Shown: piece after piece, positions 25,115-32,470 of the stretch
How the letters are laid out: each line of letters begins with the position of its first letter
Position numbering within the stretch: position 1 is the stretch's first letter
NCBI GenBank assembly: GCA_014728085.1
Contig: WJMF01000215.1
Coordinates: 1 to 32,470, forward strand
Origin: Candidatus Zhuqueibacterota bacterium
GTDB taxonomy: Bacteria > Zhuqueibacterota > Zhuqueibacteria > Residuimicrobiales > Oceaniaggregativiventaceae
Length of the DNA stretch: 32,470 bases
Reading direction: 5' to 3'
Made by a program: the position numbers and the translations under genes
Notes under the pieces: model-generated
The model's input: only the letters and a program-made list of their open reading frames with translations
The model's database searches: none
Told to the model about the DNA's origin: nothing

Positions 25115-27028
25115 ATGATCAAGGACGTTACCTCCATCGACTATTGGGTATTGATATTCTACATCTTTTTGATTCTGGGGATCGGAATCTATTTCAGCAA
25201 ATTCATGAAAGGCGCCAAACAGTATTTTACCGGCGGCAACATGATTCCATGGTGGGTTAGTGGTATCTCTCTGTATATGAGCAGTTTTTCTGCCTGGACC
25301 TTTACGGGGGCATCGGGATTTGTCTATCATTCAGGATCGTTTGGTCTTATTTATTTCCTGACCTGGTCTTTGGCCTATTTTGTCGGTTATCGCCTTACCG
25401 CTACCCGGTGGCGGCGTTCAAGAGTGATTTCACCGACACAGTATACTTCAACCCGCTATAACGTGACCACGCAGCAGTTGGTTAGCTATGTGGTCGTCGT
25501 CAGCGGCATGCTGGCCAGGGGACTCACCCTGACGGCTGTTTCCAAAATCATCTCTTTTACCCTCAATATTAATCTCGATATCGTCATCATCGTTGCCGGC
25601 CTGGCTATATTAGCTTATACGTTTCTGGGGGGACTTTGGGCTGTTACCATTACGGATGTGGTTCAGTTTATTATTCTCTTTGTCATTACCCTTTTGGTTA
25701 TGCCACTGAGCCTATCGCTGATCGGTGGTTTCGACTCTTTCGTTCAAAATCTGCCGCCGCTCAAGCTCGATCATGTCTTTAATAATATGCATTATGATGT
25801 TCATTATCTCATCGCCTTTACATTCATTAATATGATTGCAGGGGCCAATTTTAATGCTGCTCAGAGATACTATAGCGTTAAAGATGAAAAAAGCGCCAAA
25901 AGAGTGGGCCTTACCTGTAGTTTGCTTTTTGTTACCGTTCCCCTGTTGTTCGGGATACCACCGATAGTGGCAAAAATGATGTGGCCCGATCTGTCGGCTT
26001 TACCCTCGTTCGCCGGAACATTGATTCCGGAGGATCTGGTTTATATCAGCGTCGTACTCAAGGTTATTCCCAACGGTCTGATCGGTTTTTTCCTTGCTGC
26101 CATGTTTGCTGCCACAATGAGTACGATTGATACCACCTTTAATATAGAATCTTCTATCATATCCAAAGACCTCTATGGCAACTGGATTAACCGCGACGCA
26201 ACCGATAAGCAAATACTCAAAGTGGGTAAAATAGCCACGCTGTTTCTGGGTGTTTTTACGATTGCTACCGCTCTTTACTATGCCAGAAGCAAGCTGGGAA
26301 TCTTTAACCTGATGGTGACGTTCACCTCTCTGTTGCATATGCCGATAGCAATCCCCATGGTTTTCGGGTTGGTGTTCAAACGATTACCAAGGTGGTCCGC
26401 AGTGAGTGCAATATTGCTGGGACTTTTAACGAGTGTTGTGGCGAAATTTTTACTCTCCTATACGGTCGGACCTCATGTTTATATTACTATTGCGATCACG
26501 TTTATCGTCTTGATCGTGGCCGAGCCTCTGGGGCGTCTTTATAAAAGAAATCATTTGTTTTTGGTGGCGATCGTGCTTTTTTCAACTTTGATATTGTTCG
26601 GTAGTCTCTATTTTACCGCGAGCTGGGCATCTGGTATTCATGTATTTCTCTATGTGATCAGCGCGGTTTTGTTTGCCGCTGTGCTTTTATTCTTTGTCCG
26701 GCTGTTTTCTCTTGAAACCCCTGAAGACAAAATGATTGTTGAAAAATTTTTCGTCAAATTATCAAAGCCCGTAGACGTTATTCGCGAAGTTTATGGTGCC
26801 GGCAAAAAACAAATGTCCACCTTTCCGGTTGTCGGTATCATTACCTTTGTTATCGGAGTTTTTGTCCTGCTTTTGCTTTTAACCTCTCTGACACCAAAAG
26901 AGAGCCGTATCATCGCTATAAGTGGCTTTATGCTGGTTGTTATCGGTTCTTCACTCACCTATTTTGGGAATAAAAGCGAAAAGAAATTCAATCAAAAACT
27001 GGAAAAATGGGAAGGTGAATTCAAGTAA
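25115..27028 (+). CDS. Sodium:solute symporter (SSS family), linked to the tandem lyases
   Basis: A 637-residue polytopic membrane protein. The family pattern is clear: first helix followed by QYFTGGNMIPWWVSG, then MSSFSAWTFTGASGF, GGLWAVTITDVVQF in the middle and LAAMFAATMSTIDTTFN near residue 330. Three or more extra helices lie C-terminal to the core. Near residue 543 it carries FFVKLSKPV, matching the C-terminal motif of the symporter at 4592, so both may belong to one subfamily even though the rest is divergent. The ATG has AAGGAGAA at a normal distance. The gene is 21 bases ahead of a lyase gene, so import of a lyase product such as an unsaturated uronate is the natural guess. Confidence 0.93.
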   Translation: MIKDVTSIDYWVLIFYIFLILGIGIYFSKFMKGAKQYFTGGNMIPWWVSGISLYMSSFSAWTFTGASGFVYHSGSFGLIYFLTWSLAYFVGYRLTATRWRRSRVISPTQYTSTRYNVTTQQLVSYVVVVSGMLARGLTLTAVSKIISFTLNINLDIVIIVAGLAILAYTFLGGLWAVTITDVVQFIILFVITLLVMPLSLSLIGGFDSFVQNLPPLKLDHVFNNMHYDVHYLIAFTFINMIAGANFNAAQRYYSVKDEKSAKRVGLTCSLLFVTVPLLFGIPPIVAKMMWPDLSALPSFAGTLIPEDLVYISVVLKVIPNGLIGFFLAAMFAATMSTIDTTFNIESSIISKDLYGNWINRDATDKQILKVGKIATLFLGVFTIATALYYARSKLGIFNLMVTFTSLLHMPIAIPMVFGLVFKRLPRWSAVSAILLGLLTSVVAKFLLSYTVGPHVYITIAITFIVLIVAEPLGRLYKRNHLFLVAIVLFSTLILFGSLYFTASWASGIHVFLYVISAVLFAAVLLFFVRLFSLETPEDKMIVEKFFVKLSKPVDVIREVYGAGKKQMSTFPVVGIITFVIGVFVLLLLLTSLTPKESRIIAISGFMLVVIGSSLTYFGNKSEKKFNQKLEKWEGEFK

Positions 27029-27049
27029 ACCAACTGATGGAGAATCAAA

Positions 27050-29437
27050 ATGCTTAAACGTATAATTTATTTTGTGATCGTTATCGCAGCTTTATTGTCC
27101 TGCAGCAAACAGGAGCAAACCGGGCCGGTTATTACGCGTTATTCTGATATCTATCAGGAAGACGGTCAGTGGTATTGTCCGTTGTGCAACCAACCGGTTA
27201 AAAACGGCGATCGTTCTGAAATCGATCCGGCCCTTTATCTCTCCGAGTGGCACGATATATATCTTGATGAAAATTATTTTGAGGAAAAAATCAAGCACAT
27301 TTCCGACCAGGAACTCAGTGTCTCGCTCAATTTTCCCTCTCAGCTGGAAAGACGCAGCCGTAATTTTATACAAAAACAGCAAAAGGACTCTCTCTACCAT
27401 ATCATCCGGCAATATTTCATCAACCGTTCAGATAACCGCAGGTTATATCATTATGATTCTGATGTCAAAGTGCCCTTTATTACCATTTCAGAGTTCAGAG
27501 AAGCTGTAGGTGAAGACCCACAGCGTCGCGATGAAATATTCAAGCTTGCAGGCCAATTCGTCGATCCCGACAGTGGATATTTTATCTGGGGAGTTCATTT
27601 TGGCGATGAGATTGATTACAATCATGAATGGCAGGAGCGTTCCAAATTCGGTGTCCATTATCTTCATTTTTTTACTCATATCCTGAACGCTTATTTGGTA
27701 AACAAAGATTCACTCTATAGCCATGCTCTGGAAGACATGTTCAATCAGTGGTATTCACAAAAAGATCAAGTGAAACAAAAAATTAAAAGTAAAAAAGATA
27801 AACAGCGTGATGTGATTTGGTATGAGCTGGGATTGGGAAATCGTACCCCACGTTTGATCGACATGTATCGGGTCCTCGAAGAAGAGCTGGATCCTGAAAC
27901 CCACATGCGCATGTTAAAGATTATTTTGGGCAGTGCGCGTTGGTTGTATGAGTGTGTTAACCAAACACCTTTTCATCCTTATAACTGGCAAACGCAATCT
28001 GCTATGACGTTGGGATACATTGCCATCCTGTTTCCTGAATTCAAGGAATCGGAAAAATGGCTTCGCGTCAGCCGCAACAACATGGAGAAACATTTTCAAA
28101 ACGATATTCTCAAAGATGGGGGATACATCGAGCGAACCGGAAGTTATACTCAATATGTTTTCGGGATGTTTTACCGCTATATGCTGATGTTTGATTACTT
28201 TGTTAATGACAATGATCTTTTGCGGGCTTGTTTACCCAGGCTGGAAAAGTTGATGGAGTTTACGAGTTTAACGATCACCCCTCTGGGCGTTAACAGCCCT
28301 TTTAATGATTGCCGTCGCAGTCGGTGGGAAGAGCTGTTGGTTGAAATGGGACAGTTTTTTGAGCGTCCGGATTTTATCGGCGCCGTGGAACCCTGGATTC
28401 CAACCGCGAAACAGAAATCATTGCAAATAACGCCTCAAACGCCCGATTCTACGTCGGTGCGAATGCCCTATTCAAAATTTACCGTTATGCGTGAAAACTG
28501 GACGCCCCAATCCTGTTTTATGATCATCAATCATGGTCCCTTTGCCAATCATAGCCATTATGATATGCTCGATTTTGAAATTTTTGCCAATGGAATTCCA
28601 ATCGCTGTGGATGCCGGTTTGGGATTATGGGGGTATTCAACGCCAAACCATGTTTCCTGGTACAAACAAGCCAAAGCTCATAATATGTTGATGATTGATC
28701 AGGCAAACCCGGTTAAACGGGACATCTCCGGAGAAAATGTGGTTTGGGTTCCGCAAACATTTACGGATTATTTTGCCGCCAGCCATCGGGGTTATGAAAA
28801 ATATCATGCAACGACCTGCCGGCGGCATATCGTTTTTATTAAAGGAGACTATTGGCTCATTTTGGATCAGGTCTTTACCCCTCATGTTGACAAGCAAATG
28901 AACTGGCAGCTCCACACGCCCTTACATACGGACGAGCTCGAAAACGGCTTTGTTTCGCGTGAACGGCCCGGTGCTCTGTTTCTTTTTCCGCAAGAAGATG
29001 ATGATATACATAAAATCAAACGCAAAGGCGATGCCGATTTAAGAGGAATTCCGGGAGAAGAACCCAATCGCAAGATCGATTGGCTCACTTTTCGCAAGAT
29101 GACACAAGCTGACAGCAGCAAAGATCATTTGGCGACACTGATATACCCGATCAAGGAAAAAGAGGACAACGAGATTCAATTTCATCAGATCAACAGCGAG
29201 GCTGGTGTATGGATTTTCGAGATAAAGGGCAAAACATTTAGCGATAAAATCATCCTGTCTGATGGCGATATGCACCGGTTCAGCGAAAAACTTGAAGGCG
29301 ATTTTACTTTTGCCTGGTTCAGGAGCCGAGAGAACATGATCAGGAAAATGAGCCTTGCCGGCGTTTCCAGGCTCGACCTCAGCGGTACGATATCTCTTGA
29401 ATTACCGGTAAAGAAGCGCTATGAAGCTAATTTTTAA
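27050..29437 (+). CDS. Heparinase II/III-like polysaccharide lyase, lipoprotein (tandem copy 1)
   Basis: A 795-residue protein with a lipobox signal (ALLSC, Cys18). A short segment, WYCPLCNQPVKNGDRS (Cys43, Cys46), follows: a single C-x-x-C knuckle without a partner pair. An alpha-toroid domain (about 150-440) contains DGGYIERTGSY, whose last Tyr aligns with the catalytic tyrosine of this fold, then a beta-sandwich domain starts near residue 470. The predicted metal ligands are His503 (NHSHYD), Asp521 (AVDAG) and His544 (AHNMLMID), with the same 18-residue spacing between the first two as in the lyase at 19045. A beta-elimination activity on a uronate polysaccharide is expected. The next gene, 27 bases away, is a clear paralogue. 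The ribosome site (ATGGAGAAT) is moderate. Confidence 0.9.
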   Translation: MLKRIIYFVIVIAALLSCSKQEQTGPVITRYSDIYQEDGQWYCPLCNQPVKNGDRSEIDPALYLSEWHDIYLDENYFEEKIKHISDQELSVSLNFPSQLERRSRNFIQKQQKDSLYHIIRQYFINRSDNRRLYHYDSDVKVPFITISEFREAVGEDPQRRDEIFKLAGQFVDPDSGYFIWGVHFGDEIDYNHEWQERSKFGVHYLHFFTHILNAYLVNKDSLYSHALEDMFNQWYSQKDQVKQKIKSKKDKQRDVIWYELGLGNRTPRLIDMYRVLEEELDPETHMRMLKIILGSARWLYECVNQTPFHPYNWQTQSAMTLGYIAILFPEFKESEKWLRVSRNNMEKHFQNDILKDGGYIERTGSYTQYVFGMFYRYMLMFDYFVNDNDLLRACLPRLEKLMEFTSLTITPLGVNSPFNDCRRSRWEELLVEMGQFFERPDFIGAVEPWIPTAKQKSLQITPQTPDSTSVRMPYSKFTVMRENWTPQSCFMIINHGPFANHSHYDMLDFEIFANGIPIAVDAGLGLWGYSTPNHVSWYKQAKAHNMLMIDQANPVKRDISGENVVWVPQTFTDYFAASHRGYEKYHATTCRRHIVFIKGDYWLILDQVFTPHVDKQMNWQLHTPLHTDELENGFVSRERPGALFLFPQEDDDIHKIKRKGDADLRGIPGEEPNRKIDWLTFRKMTQADSSKDHLATLIYPIKEKEDNEIQFHQINSEAGVWIFEIKGKTFSDKIILSDGDMHRFSEKLEGDFTFAWFRSRENMIRKMSLAGVSRLDLSGTISLELPVKKRYEANF

Positions 29438-29464
29438 TGTTGAGAGCAACACAAGGGAAAAAAC

Positions 29465-31843
29465 ATGAAAAAGATAACTGTTGCAACTTTATTTGTTCTT
29501 GTTGTCATTTTTGCCTGCGGGAAAAAAGAGCAGACCGGGCCGGTGATTACCCTTTATTCGGATATTTATCAAATCGGTGATCAATGGTACTGTCCCATCT
29601 GCGATCAACCGGTAAAGAACGGCGATCGTTCCGATATCGATGCCAATCTCTATCTTTCGGAATGGCATGATGAATTTCTCGATCCCGGCTACTTTGACAA
29701 AAAGATCAACAACATTTCCGATGTCGGGTTTTTGCGTTCCGTTGATTTAAAAGTTGCTGATACAACAAACGCGGAACGCTCTCTTCACCAGGTCATTGAT
29801 TATTTTTCCAATCGCCGGGACAATCAGCGATTACATTGGTATGATCCGAATGCGGAATATTTTATCACTATCGATGAATTTGTTCGACGGGTTGAAAGCG
29901 ATCCGGCCCGCCGTCAGCAAATATTACAGGCGGCAATGGATGTTGCCCACCCTGACAGCGGCTATACAATCGGAGAAGAAAAATTCGGCTGGCAGATTAA
30001 TTTCAATACAGACTGGCAGTATTCGTCCGACTATATTGTTAATGGGTTGGGATATTTACCCTCGCTGGTAAATGCCTATCTGATTACCGGGAATGATTTT
30101 TGGTTGACCAGCTATGAGGATATCTTCAATCAGTGGTATGAACAGAGAAACACGCTCGAACATCACCGTAAACCCTGGCAACTCAAAGTTTACGGGATTA
30201 TCTGGTATGAATTGGCCACCTCCAGCCGTTTGATTCGACTCGTTGATGGCTACCGCGCCATCGGGGATCATCTGTCACCGCAAACCCAAAAGCGTATGTT
30301 GAAAATTATTCTGGGTTCCGGCCGCTGGCTTTATCAATCTCTCAGCCGGGTTCCGTTTCATCCCTATAACTGGCAAACCGCGAATGCCCGCACCATGACA
30401 TATCTTGCGCTCACCTTTCCGGAGTTTGTTGAAGCGCCGGTTTGGCTGAATCTGGCAGATCAGAATATGAAGCGGCACTTTCACAATGACATACTTGATG
30501 ACGGTGGATATATCGAACGCAGCGTCGGATATACGATCTACACTTATGGTATGCTTTACGGCTATCTGTTGATGCACAAGCATTTTGACAACAATTTGGA
30601 ACCGATGCAGACATACATGCCGCGTCTTGAGAGCCTGATGGAGTTCACCGCATTAACGATGACACCTGTCGGGGTAAATTGTGCTTTTAACGATTGTGCC
30701 CGCGGAACGCGCTTTGCTGATTTCCTTGTGGAAATGGCTGAGGTTTTTCAGCGGGGTGATTTTGTCGGGGCGGTTGAGCACAGGTTGCCTCCGTCTGACA
30801 TAGCAGAACTCAGTGTAGAGCCCGTACAACCCGCCCATAAATCCAAACTCTTTCCACATTCAAAATTTGTTGTAATGAGGGAGGATTGGCATCCAAACGC
30901 CTGTTTTATGATGATAAATTATGGTCCCTGGGCAAATCACGCCCATTATGATATGCTCGATTTCGAAGCGTATGCAAACGGAATACCGATCGCATTGGAT
31001 GCGGGTTTGGGTGAAAGGGGCTATCTGGAACCCAATCATGTGAGCTGGTACAAGCAATCCCCCGCTCACAATATGCTCATGATCGATAATGCCAATACCA
31101 ACAAACGCTTTGTTGAAGGATACGATTCGCTCTGGGCGGCGCAGGCATACACAGATTATTTTGCCGCAACCCATGATGGCTATAAGGAATTTCACGACAC
31201 TATTTGCCGCCGTCATTTCGCTTTTGTAAGAGGAGAATATTGGGTTTTGCTGGATCAGATTTTTACCCCCCATAAAGGCAAAACAATGGATCACATGCTT
31301 CATACCCCTTTACATATGCAACAGCTCGAAAACGGCTATATTTCCGATGAACGTCCGGGAGCACTTTTTTTAATTCCCGAGGAAGAGACTGAAAATATAG
31401 AACGGATCAAACGCATGGGGGAGGCGGATTTGCGAGGTCTTGAGGGAGAACCGGCCAATCGTGAAATCGACTGGCTCACATTTCGCAGAGTCTCTATGGC
31501 GGATGCCCAACAGGACCACATCGCTGTTTTACTTTATCCTCTTGAAAAGAATGTCGAAGACATCCGCTTTAACCAGCTCGAGTCTGAACTGCCGGGAGTT
31601 TTCATTTATCAGGTGACAGGTGATGGTTTTACAGACACTCTGGTTTTTTCTGACGGAAAACAGCATCGTTTTTCGGATCAACTCGATGGTGATTTTGTCT
31701 TCGCCTGGCTGCGCAGTGAGGGTGGAAATCCGGCCGTTATTAGCGCGGTTCAGACATCGCAGTTGAACTGGCAGCAGCAAGTGTCCCTGAAGTTTGCTGA
31801 ACCAAAAAATTATGAATTGACTCTAAATTCGGGAGGACAATAA
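29465..31843 (+). CDS. Heparinase II/III-like polysaccharide lyase, lipoprotein (tandem copy 2)
   Basis: A 792-residue paralogue of the preceding protein. The signal is followed by a less regular lipobox (IFAC, Cys18), then the same WYCPICDQPVKNGDRS knuckle (Cys43, Cys46), the toroid with DGGYIERSVGY, and the metal-site residues His494 (NHAHYD), Asp512 (ALDAG) and His535 (AHNMLMID). The main difference from copy 1 is in the linker after the knuckle (about 80-110), where the sequence is shorter and unalike. Retention of all catalytic positions suggests both copies are active, perhaps on different linkages or as an endo/exo pair. The aldo/keto reductase gene begins five bases after the stop; GGGAGG inside the end of this gene is its only candidate ribosome site. 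Confidence 0.9.
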   Translation: MKKITVATLFVLVVIFACGKKEQTGPVITLYSDIYQIGDQWYCPICDQPVKNGDRSDIDANLYLSEWHDEFLDPGYFDKKINNISDVGFLRSVDLKVADTTNAERSLHQVIDYFSNRRDNQRLHWYDPNAEYFITIDEFVRRVESDPARRQQILQAAMDVAHPDSGYTIGEEKFGWQINFNTDWQYSSDYIVNGLGYLPSLVNAYLITGNDFWLTSYEDIFNQWYEQRNTLEHHRKPWQLKVYGIIWYELATSSRLIRLVDGYRAIGDHLSPQTQKRMLKIILGSGRWLYQSLSRVPFHPYNWQTANARTMTYLALTFPEFVEAPVWLNLADQNMKRHFHNDILDDGGYIERSVGYTIYTYGMLYGYLLMHKHFDNNLEPMQTYMPRLESLMEFTALTMTPVGVNCAFNDCARGTRFADFLVEMAEVFQRGDFVGAVEHRLPPSDIAELSVEPVQPAHKSKLFPHSKFVVMREDWHPNACFMMINYGPWANHAHYDMLDFEAYANGIPIALDAGLGERGYLEPNHVSWYKQSPAHNMLMIDNANTNKRFVEGYDSLWAAQAYTDYFAATHDGYKEFHDTICRRHFAFVRGEYWVLLDQIFTPHKGKTMDHMLHTPLHMQQLENGYISDERPGALFLIPEEETENIERIKRMGEADLRGLEGEPANREIDWLTFRRVSMADAQQDHIAVLLYPLEKNVEDIRFNQLESELPGVFIYQVTGDGFTDTLVFSDGKQHRFSDQLDGDFVFAWLRSEGGNPAVISAVQTSQLNWQQQVSLKFAEPKNYELTLNSGGQ

Positions 31844-31847
31844 TATT

Positions 31848-32470
31848 ATGCAATATACCAGACTTGGCAAGTCCGATATTACGGTTTCCAGAATTGCGAT
31901 GGGTTGCTGGGCCATTGCCGGTGGTCTTGTATGGGGTGAACAGGATGATAAAGATGCAATAGACACCATCGGCGCAGCGCTGGATGAAGGCATTACATTT
32001 TTCGATACCGCCGAAGCATACGGTGACGGCTATTCCGAAAAGCTTCTCGGAAAAGCATTAAAAGGAAAACGCCGAAATGTCATTATCGCTTCCAAAGTCC
32101 GTCCGGGCAATGTTGCCTATGATAACACCATACAGGCTTGCGAGCAAAGCTTGAAAAATCTTCAGACCGATTATATCGATCTTTACCAAATACACTGGCC
32201 GGTTCCGGATGTGCCTTTTGAAGAAACCTATTCAGCTTTAAACACCCTTAAGCAACAAGGGAAAATTCGCACGATCGGTGTGTCCAATTTTGGAGTTAAA
32301 AATCTGGAAGATTTTTTACAGCAAGGCCATTGCCTCATCAACCAGGTCTCGTACAGTCTGTTGTTCCGGGCTATTGAATATGAAATTCTCCCCTATTGCC
32401 GGGAGCATGAAATTGGTGTTCTGCCCTACAGCCCTCTTGCTCAGGGATTACTTACGGGTAAATTCAAGAG
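31848..32470 (+). CDS. Aldo/keto reductase, N-terminal part (3' end outside window)
   Basis: The frame runs from ATG 31848 to the right edge (about 207 residues). The N-terminus MQYTRLGKSDITVSRIAMGC is standard for the family. The catalytic tetrad is visible: Asp and Tyr in FFDTAEAYGDG, Lys in IIASKV and His in YQIHWP; GVSNFG and YSPLAQGLLTGK follow as expected. The enzyme should be a cytoplasmic NAD(P)H-dependent reductase or dehydrogenase of an aldehyde, ketone or sugar. Start is set by position, with GGGAGG about 11 bases upstream, inside the preceding gene. As last gene seen in the lyase operon, it may reduce a keto-sugar made from the lyase products, which is inference. Confidence 0.92.
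   Translation, partial: MQYTRLGKSDITVSRIAMGCWAIAGGLVWGEQDDKDAIDTIGAALDEGITFFDTAEAYGDGYSEKLLGKALKGKRRNVIIASKVRPGNVAYDNTIQACEQSLKNLQTDYIDLYQIHWPVPDVPFEETYSALNTLKQQGKIRTIGVSNFGVKNLEDFLQQGHCLINQVSYSLLFRAIEYEILPYCREHEIGVLPYSPLAQGLLTGKFK

Larger units (their letters stand above)
27050..31843 (+). repeat. Tandem duplication of a lyase gene (two paralogous copies)
   Basis: The two adjacent genes are collinear from the QTGPVIT segment just after the lipobox to the C-terminus. In the active-site region (residues 496-564 of the first copy, 487-555 of the second) 52 of 69 residues are identical by eye. DNA-level similarity remains visible, e.g. around 27123-27225 and 29532-29640, but the third positions have diverged widely, so the duplication is not recent. 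Confidence 0.85.

Noticed and set aside
27050-31843. The two tandem lyases as one gene split by a frameshift or as an assembly duplicate
   Set aside because: Each has its own signal peptide, full domains and stop, and the sequences have diverged over their whole length.

Overview
The window looks like part of the chromosome of an uncultured or little-studied Gram-negative heterotrophic bacterium. Evidence for the envelope is three lipobox-bearing lyases, an outer-membrane barrel protein and a Tat-type sulfatase. Most genes carry clear Shine-Dalgarno sequences (AGGAG/GGAGG). This argues against Bacteroidota proper, where such motifs are rare, and fits other FCB- or PVC-like lineages; the assignment is inference. 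No rRNA, tRNA, CRISPR array, insertion sequence, phage gene, transcription regulator or SusC/SusD pair was seen.

Region 1 (1-9868, + strand): the 3' end of a beta-lactamase-fold serine hydrolase, then a probable operon of two uroporphyrinogen-decarboxylase-like proteins, a GH57-type glycosidase, a sodium:solute symporter with extra loops, and a GH2 glycosidase. None of the enzymes has a signal peptide, so a small glycoside is probably imported by the symporter and processed in the cytoplasm.

Region 2 (9906-18654): a possible frameshifted PqqD-like relic on the + strand, then genes on the - strand. A zinc-type ABC uptake operon encodes a small His-rich membrane protein, a coiled-coil outer-membrane barrel, a His-rich zinc-binding protein and two permeases, but no ATPase. 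Upstream are a HAD phosphatase, a sulfatase relic with an internal deletion and no C-terminal half, a full-length Tat-exported sulfatase and a PfkB sugar kinase.

Region 3 (19045-32470, + strand): a heparinase II/III-like lipoprotein with an N-terminal zinc ribbon, a DUF4870 protein and a strong terminator; a secreted two-domain alpha/beta hydrolase whose second domain has lost its serine; two small membrane proteins (one FxsA); a second sodium:solute symporter; two tandem paralogous heparinase-like lipoproteins with an unusual single CxxC knuckle; and a truncated aldo/keto reductase.

Taken together, the window suggests breakdown of a uronate-containing, probably sulfated and acylated polysaccharide. 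Surface lyases, a sulfatase and an esterase would act outside the cytoplasm, symporters would bring products in, and cytoplasmic enzymes, a kinase and a reductase would finish the job. The individual enzyme families are well supported; the substrate and the link between the regions are inference.
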